Source: CAYUHK01 sp964475165 (GTDB taxonomy: Bacteria; Verrucomicrobiota; Kiritimatiellia; JAAZAB01). Taken from it: a stretch of 64,000 bases of DNA. The position numbers and the translations under genes are program-made. The stretch covers positions 1 through 64,000 of the forward strand of contig CAYYVN010000007.1 of NCBI GenBank assembly GCA_964475165.1, written 5' to 3'. The notes beneath the pieces are model-generated. The model saw only the letters and a program-made list of their open reading frames with translations. It was not told the origin of the DNA and did not search any database. The stretch's first letter is position 1. Each line of letters begins with the position of its first letter. Positions 17,817 through 25,776 of this stretch are shown piece after piece.

Positions 17817-18609
17817 ACCAAAAGTATTGATCATCACCGGCTACGGATTAAGTTGTGAAGCCGAATCTCAGGCGGCCTGGGAAATGGCGGGCGCTCAAGT
17901 GCAAGCCATGCACCTGCACGATCTGCTGGCCGCCCCTGCGCAGCTCCTGCAATATCAAGCCCTGATGCTGATCGGTGGAGCTTCCTTCGGCGATCAGCTG
18001 GGAGCCGGCCAGGTGCTGGCCGGGCGCCTGCGCGGGCGCCTGCAAAGCGAACTGCATGCTTTCATCGCCCAAGGCCATTTGCTGCTGGGCATCGATAACG
18101 GCTTTCTGGTGATGCTCAAACTGGGCCTCTTGCCTGGCCTGGATGGCCAGTATTCCAAGCCGCGCCTGAGTGCCTTATTGAATGATAGCGCCACCTTCCA
18201 AAACCGCTGGGTGCGCGTCGGATTCGAAAACACACCCTGCGTCTTCACCCGCGGCCTGCCGCCCATGGATCTGCCCATCGGACATGCCGAAGGCAAACTC
18301 TTCACACCCGATAAAAAGCTCCTGGAACGTTTGGAAACCGAGGGCGCCGTAGCCTGCCGCTATCTGGACCCGCTGACCGACGAGCCAGCTAAAAGTTTCC
18401 CCCATAATCCCAGCGGCTCGTTGAACGCCATCGCCGGTTTATGCGATCCCAGCGGACGCATCTGCGGCTTGCTGCCGCACCCGGAAGCCTATCTCTTCCC
18501 GGAAAGCCACCCGCAATGGACGCGCCAAAAAATCTCCGGCAACCTGCCGACCGAAGGCTGGGGTCTGCAGATCTTCCGCAAGGCCGTGGCCCACTTGCGT
18601 GCACTGTGA
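17806..18609 (+). CDS. purQ: PurQ-like glutaminase subunit lacking the nucleophile cysteine
   Basis: Class I glutamine amidotransferase-like partner of PurL, 267 aa. The fold is clear: N-terminal VLIITGYGLSCEAESQAAWEM with the PurQ-type approach, LIGGASFGDQLGAG in place of PGGFSYGD, LLLGIDNGFLVMLKLGLLPG, and GLLPHPEAYLFPE at the end. The catalytic Cys of the GICNGF motif is Asp97 (codon GAT), so the normal thioester cannot form, although His225 and Glu227 of the triad persist. The Gly-Gly-Phe of the oxyanion loop is Gly-Gly-Ala. The gene is not truncated or frameshifted, which argues for a kept structural or gating role with PurL rather than decay. Confidence 0.88.
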   Translation: MASKPKVLIITGYGLSCEAESQAAWEMAGAQVQAMHLHDLLAAPAQLLQYQALMLIGGASFGDQLGAGQVLAGRLRGRLQSELHAFIAQGHLLLGIDNGFLVMLKLGLLPGLDGQYSKPRLSALLNDSATFQNRWVRVGFENTPCVFTRGLPPMDLPIGHAEGKLFTPDKKLLERLETEGAVACRYLDPLTDEPAKSFPHNPSGSLNAIAGLCDPSGRICGLLPHPEAYLFPESHPQWTRQKISGNLPTEGWGLQIFRKAVAHLRAL

Positions 18610-18629
18610 GAAGCGGGCGCCCCTGTGCT

Positions 18630-19133
18630 TCAAGTGCCGGCATCAAGCAGGCCATGGGCCCTGATCTCATCTGTGATGCACTGCAGATATTCCGCGAAAC
18701 GTGCCGCTAAAACAGCCGAAAGCTCATCCCCCAAAGCCAGCCGCGCTGGCTCAATCCCGAAGATAATCACCTGCGCGGGACACTCTCCCAGGCGCCGCGA
18801 GAGAGCTAAGAGCTCCAGCAGATCGCTGGCATGCAAGGAGAAGAGAGCCGGATCTTTGAGGGTGATGACTTGCTCGGGAGTGAAACGCCGCAGACTGCCG
18901 GGAGGCTCGCCCATGCGGGCGCAATCAATGATAATGGCACTGCGCCGGCCGCGCAGCGCATGCAAAAGCGTCAACCCACCCGTGCCCAGGTCCAGATATT
19001 CCACCGCCGATAGCGCGCAGGGTGCCTGACCGGCCGCGCGTACCAAATGGACGCCGATCCCTTCATCGCTCATCAAGAGGTTGCCCAGCCCGATGACCGC
19101 AACGGCAGGACGCATGGTTTCTGGCAAGCTCAT
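18630..19133 (-). CDS. hydrogenase maturation protease
   Basis: Nickel-dependent endopeptidase (family M52, HycI/HyaD-like) that trims the C-terminus of the NiFe large subunit after nickel insertion. Visible motifs: VAVIGLGNLLMSDEGIGVHL with the nickel-ligand Glu/Asp region, LDLGTGGLTLLHAL, and IIIDCARMGEPPG. Length 167 aa is normal. It follows the large subunit gene by 17 nt, and the large subunit carries a matching 7-residue C-terminal extension. An internal start at 19115 is possible. It converges on purQ with only about 20 bp between the stops. Confidence 0.9.
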   Translation of the reverse strand: MSLPETMRPAVAVIGLGNLLMSDEGIGVHLVRAAGQAPCALSAVEYLDLGTGGLTLLHALRGRRSAIIIDCARMGEPPGSLRRFTPEQVITLKDPALFSLHASDLLELLALSRRLGECPAQVIIFGIEPARLALGDELSAVLAARFAEYLQCITDEIRAHGLLDAGT

Positions 19134-19150
19134 CGCAGCTATGGCGCCGC

Positions 19151-20446
19151 CTACACGAACTCCACATCCAGGTAATGGGTGGAACAGGATATACAGGGAT
19201 CATAGGCGCGCACCAGCATCTCCAGCATTAAGCGGATTTCCTGCGGGTCACGCCTGATGATCTGCGGCACAAACTCCTCAAAATCCTTTTGGATATTGGC
19301 ATGATTCTGATTGGTGGGAATGCACAGATTGGCGCGCAGACAAACGCCGTGTGCGTCGAAGGCATAACGATGAAAGAGGATTCCACGAGGGGCCTCCACC
19401 GCCGCCGCGCCCTCTCCGGCCTTGGGCTTGGGCAGGGGTTTTTCCGGCTTCAGGCCAGCCGTCAAGATTTCGGCGATCAGCTCGCTGCCCTGTTCCAAGA
19501 CATGGCAACACTCGACCAGCTGAGCAACGGTATTGAAAAATGGATTGGAGCAACCCGGCTGCAAGCCAAGCGTCCGGGCGGCCTGGGCGGCGATCGGGCT
19601 GAGGTGGCGCGCATTAAGATTGAAACGCGCCAAAGCGCCTACCGCATAGGAGGCGCGATGCCATTTGGCCCACTTGGCCGTGGATTGCGGCGACACATAT
19701 TCATTGGTCACCGATTCAAACTCCGTTACGGGCACCGTCTCCGGAATATCGCTGCTGCCAATGGCCCCTTCAGAAAGGGTATAAGTTTGACCATCCACCA
19801 GAGCCACATATTCTGTCTCACGCCTGAAATCCGGCAGGCGCTCCTTGACGGCCAGCAGCGCTTGAACCAGCTTGGCGATCTCGGTTAATCCGGAACGCAA
19901 CCGCCCCTCAAGAAGGCGCAACTGGGCTTCCGTGGGCAGACTGGCAAAACCGCCGGGCTTGAAAGCCACCGGATGGGTCATGCGCCCCGCTAACAGTTCC
20001 ATCCATTCATTGGCCAGACGATGCAGGCCGATGATCGTCTTGAGCAGATCGGGATGGGTGGCCACCAGAGGCACTATCGATTTCTGCCCCAGAAGATCCG
20101 GAGCCACCAGATAGCCGATATGCAGGATATGGCTCTCCATGACTTCGGCCCCCAAAGCCAAGAGTCGCAGACGGCTGGTCTGTTCAGAAATCGCGATATC
20201 CATGGCCGCTTCAATGGCCTTGAGCGCCACCAGCGAATGGGATACCGAGCAAATCCCGCAAATGCGCGAGACAATCGTCTGAATATCCTCCCAACTGCGC
20301 CCGCGCACCATGACCTCAAAGAACCGCGGCGCCTCCGGCACCTGCCATTCCACCTTTTGCACCACGCCATCGGCGGCACGCACAACGATATTGCCATGCC
20401 CTTCAACGCGGGTTAAATGCTGCACCTGGATATCAACTGGGGCCAT
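19151..20446 (-). CDS. hydA: NiFe hydrogenase large (alpha) subunit, group 3b-like
   Basis: Catalytic subunit holding the NiFe(CN)2CO centre. The nickel-binding pairs are RICGICSVSH (Cys63, Cys66) and DPCISCSTH (Cys418, Cys421, His424). After His424 seven residues (YLDVEFV) remain, which is the pro-peptide cut by the maturation protease encoded next. Group 3b (cytoplasmic, NADP-linked, sulfhydrogenase type) is supported by the neighbouring beta, gamma and delta subunits in the same order as in Pyrococcus hydBGDA. The gene overlaps hydD by 14 nt. Length 431 aa fits the family. Confidence 0.93.
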   Translation of the reverse strand: MAPVDIQVQHLTRVEGHGNIVVRAADGVVQKVEWQVPEAPRFFEVMVRGRSWEDIQTIVSRICGICSVSHSLVALKAIEAAMDIAISEQTSRLRLLALGAEVMESHILHIGYLVAPDLLGQKSIVPLVATHPDLLKTIIGLHRLANEWMELLAGRMTHPVAFKPGGFASLPTEAQLRLLEGRLRSGLTEIAKLVQALLAVKERLPDFRRETEYVALVDGQTYTLSEGAIGSSDIPETVPVTEFESVTNEYVSPQSTAKWAKWHRASYAVGALARFNLNARHLSPIAAQAARTLGLQPGCSNPFFNTVAQLVECCHVLEQGSELIAEILTAGLKPEKPLPKPKAGEGAAAVEAPRGILFHRYAFDAHGVCLRANLCIPTNQNHANIQKDFEEFVPQIIRRDPQEIRLMLEMLVRAYDPCISCSTHYLDVEFV

Positions 20447-21191
20447 GGCTCAACTCCTGCTGTCCGCCAAATAAGGCCATCCGGCTTTGCAAATCAGCGC
20501 TGGTTTTACCGTATTGATCCATCACCTCGCGCGCCGCGTTCACATTCGGATCTTCAATCAGACCGCGGCAACCAAAACACCACAGCCCGCGGGAAGGACA
20601 ACGCGCTCCGCAGCCAGCCAGCGTGATGGGGCCCAGGCAGATCTCATTGAACTCATAGCGGCAAACATAACCCAGCTTCTTGCACTCCACACACACCGGA
20701 TGATTGGGGGGGATGGGGGGTTTTTTATGCAACAGTATACTGCGCAGGATAACGCTCAATTCGCGCTTATCGATGGGGCAACCATGCACCTTATAATCCA
20801 CCTTGACCACCTCATCCAAAGCCTGGGTGGGCGCGGTATTGAGATGCGGCAGGTCGGCCTGTGCACCGTAGACCGCTTGGCGCACCGCACGCAAATCGAA
20901 ATTGTTTTTGAGTTTATTGAGCCCGCCGATGGTGGCGCAGGCGCCCAAGGCGATTAGGATTTTGGCGCGGGCCCGAATAACCTCCAGACGCGCGGCGTCT
21001 TCCGGGCGCGTGATGGAGCCTTCGACCAGAGCGATATCATACTCCTCGCTCTGCTCGGACATGGCCTCGCGCCATTCCACTGGCTGCACCACTTGCAGGA
21101 GCTCTAAGAGATCCTCTTCCAGATTGATGATCTGCAGCTGGCAGCCTTCGCAGCCCGCAAAATCAAAAATGGCCAGGCGTGGTTTTTTCAT
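20433..21191 (-). CDS. hydD: NiFe hydrogenase small (delta) subunit
   Basis: Electron-transfer small subunit, 252 aa. The N-terminal FDFAGCEGCQLQ begins the proximal 4Fe-4S ligands; GACATIGG and VHGCPIDKREL contribute the rest. Further cysteines at CVECKKLGYVC, CLGPITLAGCGARCP and LWCFGCRG give medial and distal clusters. No Tat signal peptide is present, which fits a cytoplasmic group 3 enzyme. The start overlaps the hydG stop (ATGA). Confidence 0.93.
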   Translation of the reverse strand: MKKPRLAIFDFAGCEGCQLQIINLEEDLLELLQVVQPVEWREAMSEQSEEYDIALVEGSITRPEDAARLEVIRARAKILIALGACATIGGLNKLKNNFDLRAVRQAVYGAQADLPHLNTAPTQALDEVVKVDYKVHGCPIDKRELSVILRSILLHKKPPIPPNHPVCVECKKLGYVCRYEFNEICLGPITLAGCGARCPSRGLWCFGCRGLIEDPNVNAAREVMDQYGKTSADLQSRMALFGGQQELSHGPS

Positions 21192-22066
21192 CGGAAAGCC
21201 TCCGGCACCCCCATCAAATCACTGTAACGGAAGACCGGCCCATCCTGGCAGGCATACAGGGCATTGATCTGGCAATGGCCGCATTTGCCCACACCACACT
21301 TCATCTGGCGTTCCAGGGAGACATAGGCCCGCTCAGGCGGCAAGCCCATTTTATTCAATTCCAAAAGCACAAATTTATACATAATGGGCGGACCGCAGAT
21401 CAGGGCGATGGTGCGCTGGGGTTGAATACTGATGCCAGGCAATAAGGTGGTGATAACGCCCTCATTGCCTTGCCAATCGGACGAGGCGCGATCCACCGTC
21501 TCCATATAGGCCACTCGCGGCTGACAGGCCCATTCGGGCGCTTCATCCACGAAAAGCCGCTCGGCGGGAGATTTGGCGCCAAACAAAATGGCTACGGCGC
21601 CATAATGGCGCCGCCGATCTAAGACATACTGGATGGCCGAGCGTAAGGGCGCCAGGCCAATGCCACCGGCAATGAAGAGAATATCCTGCTCGAGCATATT
21701 GGCCTCCACCGGAAAAGGCTGGCCAAATGGCCCGCGAATGCCGACCCGTTCACCGGGTTGCAAACGGTGCAGGGCGCCCGAGACATTGCCCACCTTGCGC
21801 ACCAACAGCTGAAAGGATCCCTTACGCGTGGGAGCCGAGCAGAGCGAGATGGGCGCTTCGCCAATGCCAGCCATGGAAACCTCGACAAACTGGCCGGGCC
21901 AATGCCCCAATTCACGACCGGAATCCAGACGGAAATCAAAGAGGCGTTCCAGCTCCGTCAACTGCTGCACCGCCAAGAGCGTGGCCGGCTCAGGCAAATA
22001 TATATCCCGCGCCGCCGGAGCATCGGCAGCGGATTGGGGCTGAGTGGCGCGCGGGGCCATCATCAT
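21188..22066 (-). CDS. hydG: hydrogenase gamma subunit, FAD/NAD(P)-binding
   Basis: Ferredoxin-NADP reductase-like diaphorase subunit that passes electrons between NAD(P)H and the iron-sulfur clusters, 292 aa. The FAD-binding RFxxR-type start region is followed by the NAD-binding segment IAGGIGLAPLRSAIQYVL and the terminal nucleotide loop ALICGPPIMYK. A 2Fe-2S site is at the C-terminus (CGVGKCGHCQ plus a later Cys). It resembles dihydroorotate dehydrogenase electron-transfer PyrK, but the operon settles it. ATGA overlaps occur at both ends. Confidence 0.9.
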   Translation of the reverse strand: MMMAPRATQPQSAADAPAARDIYLPEPATLLAVQQLTELERLFDFRLDSGRELGHWPGQFVEVSMAGIGEAPISLCSAPTRKGSFQLLVRKVGNVSGALHRLQPGERVGIRGPFGQPFPVEANMLEQDILFIAGGIGLAPLRSAIQYVLDRRRHYGAVAILFGAKSPAERLFVDEAPEWACQPRVAYMETVDRASSDWQGNEGVITTLLPGISIQPQRTIALICGPPIMYKFVLLELNKMGLPPERAYVSLERQMKCGVGKCGHCQINALYACQDGPVFRYSDLMGVPEAFR

Positions 22067-23088
22067 TTAGCCTCCAATAAACGATTGTAGATTTCCACCG
22101 GACTGGCGATCTTGGTGACGCAGGCCGTGATGCAGCGTCCGCAGCCCACGCAGGCTATCTCGCCGATCTTATCCGGTACATACTTGCCCTTACGATAGAA
22201 ACGATGCCGATAACGATCAGCACGGCTTTTACGGAAATTATGGCCGCCGGCCACCGCCGCAAAATCCTTCAGCAGACACCCATCCCAGGTGCGCCAACGT
22301 CGCCCCTGGCGCAAATCCCAATCCACTTCATCCTGCACATCGAAACAATAACAGGTGGGACACACCAAATTACAGGAACCACAGGAAAAACAACGCTGGG
22401 CCTTCTCCTCCCAAACGGGATGCTCGTAGGAAGCCGCCAGCAGCTCCGGCAAAGCCTGCGGTGGCATCCGCAAGCTATGCCGACAGAGATGCTGGCGGTT
22501 ATCATCCCATACCTGTTGACGGCGACCCAGACTGACGGCATCGGCCGCGGGCGCCTGGGCCAGCACGCCCAGCAGGGACTCGCCGCGGGCGGTACGCGCA
22601 TCCACCACATAGCGCTCGCCGATCCGCGTCAAAAGTATATCGAAACCTCGCTCGGTGGTGGCCGTGCCCATACAGGCGGCGAAGACATTATCGGAGACGG
22701 ACTGCACATCGCAGGCGATGATCGTGGCCCGCTGGCGGCGGGCCATATAGTGAGCATCAAATTTATCGCGCGCAAAGATGGTATCCATTTGAGCAATGGC
22801 CACCACATCATAGGGATGCACGCCCAAAATGATGAAAGGTTCCGTAGATGATTGCGTCTGAAACTCAGCCGGGCCAGTGAAACTAGAGAGCTTCTCCCAA
22901 GCCGGTTGGAAATACTTCTTGGGCGGCAGGATGGTGACATCGTAGTCCAAGCGCAGATCAGCGGCTTGATGCAGCGGCGCAAAGACGAAGCGCTCATCGC
23001 GCGCCTGTACGCCCATCACCGGCTGGGCGGCGATCAATTCCTCGATCCAGGCGGTGAATATTGGCAAATCCGCTATAACCACCCGCAT
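22063..23088 (-). CDS. hydB: hydrogenase beta subunit, 4Fe-4S dicluster protein
   Basis: Iron-sulfur subunit linking the gamma diaphorase to the small subunit, 341 aa. Two 4Fe-4S motifs are clear: CFSCGSCNLVCPTC (about 232-245) and CVGCGRCITAC (about 315-325). The remainder matches HydB/sulfhydrogenase beta, including the LGVHPYDVVAI segment. It has a good Shine-Dalgarno (GGAGAGGGA) before the ATG and starts the four-gene overlapping hydBGDA set. It lies about 100 nt downstream of the CBS-domain gene. Confidence 0.9.
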   Translation of the reverse strand: MRVVIADLPIFTAWIEELIAAQPVMGVQARDERFVFAPLHQAADLRLDYDVTILPPKKYFQPAWEKLSSFTGPAEFQTQSSTEPFIILGVHPYDVVAIAQMDTIFARDKFDAHYMARRQRATIIACDVQSVSDNVFAACMGTATTERGFDILLTRIGERYVVDARTARGESLLGVLAQAPAADAVSLGRRQQVWDDNRQHLCRHSLRMPPQALPELLAASYEHPVWEEKAQRCFSCGSCNLVCPTCYCFDVQDEVDWDLRQGRRWRTWDGCLLKDFAAVAGGHNFRKSRADRYRHRFYRKGKYVPDKIGEIACVGCGRCITACVTKIASPVEIYNRLLEAK

Positions 23089-23189
23089 AATATCCCTCTC
23101 CAGCGCGCCGCGCCCCGCCCTACTCTCCTCTTAGCCAGCGCCCATCCCAGCGCACTTCACCGCTGGCGCCTGACTTGCCTGGCGGCGCC

Positions 23190-23582
23190 CTAAAATTGGC
23201 TATACATATTATCCAACTCGCGCAGGACGTCGCGCCGACTGATCACGCCCACCACTTTACGGCCCTCGACCACCGGCATGCGATGAATGCGATGCCGCGC
23301 ACAACAGTTGACCAGGGCGCTGATATCGGCATCCGGATCAAAAGTCATCACCTCGCGACGCATAACCTCCTCCACGGTGGTCTCGGCGGCATTGCCGCTG
23401 AAAGCAGAATTCATGATGTCATACTCGGAGATGATACCGATCAGATTGTGTTGATCATCCACCACGGGCACGGCACTCAGATTATGCGCCAACAAGATCT
23501 TGATGGCCTCGGTGAGCCGCATGGTCGGTTGGAGCGTGATGACCTTCCGCGTCATGATCTCCGATACTTTTTTGGTTTGCAT
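23190..23582 (-). CDS. CBS-domain pair protein
   Basis: A 130-residue protein made only of two CBS motifs (VSEIMTRKVITLQPTMRLTE... and VEEVMRREVMTFDPDADISA...), each with the GIIS/GVIS end. Such stand-alone Bateman modules bind adenine nucleotides and sense energy or redox state. It has its own strong promoter and an AGGAGGG ribosome-binding site and is the gene just before hydB on the same strand, so a role in tuning the hydrogenase is a fair inference, not shown. Confidence 0.88.
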   Translation of the reverse strand: MQTKKVSEIMTRKVITLQPTMRLTEAIKILLAHNLSAVPVVDDQHNLIGIISEYDIMNSAFSGNAAETTVEEVMRREVMTFDPDADISALVNCCARHRIHRMPVVEGRKVVGVISRRDVLRELDNMYSQF

Positions 23583-23639
23583 CGTTTGGCCCTCCTGCCA
23601 GCCGCCCGCAAGACGCTCTAGCCCGGCTTTGTTTTAACG

Positions 23640-23667
23640 AGTATAAAGCGCCATCCGGCCCTGACAA
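23640..23667 (-). promoter_or_regulatory. promoter of the CBS-hydBGDA unit
   Basis: Minus strand TTGTCA (23662-23667), 16 bp spacer, TATACT (23640-23645). It gives a leader of about 50 nt that contains the AGGAGGG ribosome-binding site of the CBS gene. Confidence 0.65.
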
Positions 23668-23700
23668 GCCCATAATCCGCCGGCCCCCTGGCCCAGCTCA

Positions 23701-25224
23701 TCAATAGGCTTTGGCGAAGACCACCCGGCGCTGGCTGGGCTGCCCGCTGAAGAGACAGCGCCCCTCTTCCGGCTCAGCCTGCCAGGGGATGCAACGGATG
23801 GTTACTCCCAGCGGGCCGGCCACTTCCTGGATGGCAGCGTCATCACCATTCCAATGGCAGAGAGCAAATCCGCCATGGATCTCGGGCTGCGCGGGATTGG
23901 CGGGGGTAAAGAAGCGCACGAATTCCTCCTGGGTATCTAGGGAGCGCGTATGCGCTTGACGAAAGGCGCGCGCTTTCTCCAATAGACCCTGCTGCATTTC
24001 ATCCAGCGTGGCGCCCAGGGTTCGCAGCAGCTCAGCGCGCGCCAGGTTAACGCGCTCCTTGTGGGGGCGGTCGCGGCGAGTCAGGCTCACCGCATCGGCG
24101 GCCAGCTCGCGCGGGCCAACTTCCAGACGGATGGGCACGCCTTTCTTGATCCAATCCCAAACCTTATGCCCGCCACGGCCCTCGCGTTGATCGAGCTCCA
24201 CGGCCAGCGGCTGATCATGATAGCGCAACTCGCGCAGCTCCGCCGCCAAACGCTCGCAATAAGCCAAGACCTCTGCCTGTTCCGTATCGCGATGCAGTAC
24301 CGGCAAAATCACCGCTTGCGCCGGCGCCAGGCGCGGCGGCAAAACGAGGCCATCATCATCGCTATGGGTCATGATCAGCCCGCCGATCAGGCGCGTGGAA
24401 ACGCCCCAGGAAGTGGTCCAGGCATATTGTTCCTGGCCGGCGGCATCGAGAAATTTAATGGCCGCCGCCCGCGCGAAGTTCTGCCCGAGGAAATGAGATG
24501 TGCCAGCCTGCAAAGCCTTACGATCCTGCATCATAGCCTCGATACTGTAGGTGGAGACGGCGCCAGGGAAGCGTTCAGCGGCGGTTTTCTCGCCCATGAT
24601 CACTGGCATAGCCAGATAATCCTCGGCGAAATCCGCATAAACCCGCAGCATCTGTTCGGTTTCCGCGCGGGCCTCCTCCTGGCTGGCATGGGCCGTATGC
24701 CCCTCCTGCCAAAGAAATTCGGTGGTGCGCAGGAACATGCGCGTGCGCATCTCCCAACGCACGATATTGGCCCATTGATTGATCAAGAGTGGCAAATCGC
24801 GATAGGATTGCACCCATTTAGCGAACATAGCCCCGATGATGGTTTCCGAGGTGGGCCGGACGACCAGCGGCTCCTCCAAAGGACCGGCCGGAACCAACTT
24901 CCCCTCAGCATCCGCTTCCAGGCGGTGATGCGTCACCACGGCACACTCCTTGGCGAACCCTTCCACGTGTTCCGCCTCTTTCTCCAGAAAGCTAAGCGGA
25001 ATAAACAGCGGGAAATAGGCGTTGCGATGGCCAGTGGCTTTGAATTTGCCATCCAAGACGCGCTGAATATTTTCCCATAGGCTATAGCCCCAGGGCTTGA
25101 TGACCATGCAGCCGCGCACGGGCGAAAGCTCGGCCAGATCACCAGCGCGGATCACCTGCTGATACCATTCCGGGTAATCTTCCGAACGCAGCGGCTTAAT
25201 GGCGGTTGTCGGCTGACGAGTAAT
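23701..25224 (-). CDS. proS: prolyl-tRNA synthetase, archaeal/eukaryotic type, predicted ATT start
   Basis: Charges tRNA-Pro. It is the ProS3 type: class II core with SPVRGCMVIKPWGY, VRPTSETIIGAMFAKW, the FLRTTEFLWQEGHTAH segment and GGLIMTHSDDDGL, followed by an anticodon-binding domain and a C-terminal domain ending in KAY. The conserved N-terminus (SEDYPEWYQQV) lies upstream of the first GTG (25155). Reading back, the frame reaches a stop 18 nt before an ATT at 25224; there is no ATG, GTG or TTG in between. That ATT is six bases after a GGAAAGGA Shine-Dalgarno, so it is taken as the start, giving 507 aa. Confidence 0.85.
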   Translation of the reverse strand: MTRQPTTAIKPLRSEDYPEWYQQVIRAGDLAELSPVRGCMVIKPWGYSLWENIQRVLDGKFKATGHRNAYFPLFIPLSFLEKEAEHVEGFAKECAVVTHHRLEADAEGKLVPAGPLEEPLVVRPTSETIIGAMFAKWVQSYRDLPLLINQWANIVRWEMRTRMFLRTTEFLWQEGHTAHASQEEARAETEQMLRVYADFAEDYLAMPVIMGEKTAAERFPGAVSTYSIEAMMQDRKALQAGTSHFLGQNFARAAAIKFLDAAGQEQYAWTTSWGVSTRLIGGLIMTHSDDDGLVLPPRLAPAQAVILPVLHRDTEQAEVLAYCERLAAELRELRYHDQPLAVELDQREGRGGHKVWDWIKKGVPIRLEVGPRELAADAVSLTRRDRPHKERVNLARAELLRTLGATLDEMQQGLLEKARAFRQAHTRSLDTQEEFVRFFTPANPAQPEIHGGFALCHWNGDDAAIQEVAGPLGVTIRCIPWQAEPEEGRCLFSGQPSQRRVVFAKAY

Positions 25225-25251
25225 AAAAAGTCCTTTCCGTTATGCCCACAC

Positions 25252-25279
25252 ATTATAAAAATCAGCCCACGCTTGGCAA
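25252..25279 (-). promoter_or_regulatory. proS promoter
   Basis: Minus strand TTGCCA (25274-25279), 16 bp spacer, perfect TATAAT (25252-25257). The predicted leader is about 20 nt and carries GGAAAGGA just before the proposed ATT start. Confidence 0.75.
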
Positions 25280-25378
25280 GTGTCTTTGCCAGAAGTCTTA
25301 AATGGCTGAGATCAAGGCCGTGTCGCTGCCTGGCAGGACGCCATGCATAGTGCGGCGAATATGCCCTTCTAGGAGATG

Positions 25379-25766
25379 GCTTTGCCTTGATCCAAATACG
25401 GGGTGTGTAGAATTCGCAGCAATGTCTGCCACGATCGCCGCCTGCTTTGCCTTGATTCCAAATACGGGGTGTGTAGAATAGCTGGACGGGTAGCAGTTNN
25501 NNNNNNNNNNNNNNNNNNNNNNNNNNNNNNNNNNNNNNNNNNNNNNNNNNNNNNNNNNNNNNNNNNNNNNNNNNNNNNNNNNNNNNNNNNNNNNNNNNGC
25601 TTTGCCTTGATTCCAAATACGGGGTGTGTAGAATAGCTGGACGGGTAGCAGTTGAGCTAATAGAGCTTTGCCTTGATTCCAAATACGGGGTGTGTAGAAT
25701 TGGCATCGTCTGGTAAGTGTGGATTATCGAGCTTTGCCTTGATTCCAAATACGGGGTGTGTAGAAT
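25379..25766 (+). CRISPR. type II-C CRISPR array, 36-nt repeats, gap inside
   Basis: Five repeat copies are visible at 25379-25413, 25444-25479, 25599-25634, 25665-25700 and 25731-25766. The consensus is 36 nt, begins GCTTTGCCTTGATTCC and ends GTGTGTAGAAT. Four copies are identical; the first lacks one T in GATTCC and is 35 nt. Complete spacers are 30 nt (25414-25443, 25635-25664, 25701-25730); a fourth is cut by the N run. The plus strand is taken as the crRNA strand because the 5' half of the repeat pairs with the tracrRNA and the 3' end carries a -10-like TAGAAT, as in other II-C arrays. The copies at 25444 and 25599 may be one and the same repeat (see the gap). The degenerate copy is at the cas-distal end. 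Confidence 0.95.
25499..25598. other. assembly gap (100 N)
   Basis: Exactly 100 N within a spacer. The 55 bases before it (25444-25498) are identical to the 55 bases after it (25599-25653), each being one repeat plus 19 nt of the same spacer. This looks like two graph contigs sharing a k-mer end, so the true array may be shorter than drawn or may hold unseen units. Confidence 0.95.
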
Positions 25767-25776
25767 AGCCTCGCAT

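Noticed and set aside
24061..25080. 339-codon open frame antisense to proS
   Set aside because: Shadow frame; proS motifs on the other strand are unambiguous.
25225..25378. Direct repeat of the tRNA-Arg end as an island boundary
   Set aside because: I compared the tRNA 3' sequence with the far side of the CRISPR locus and saw no matching copy.
25152..25748. Open frame running through the CRISPR array and N gap on the minus strand
   Set aside because: It only translates repeats, as shown by the repeated peptide, and crosses undefined bases.
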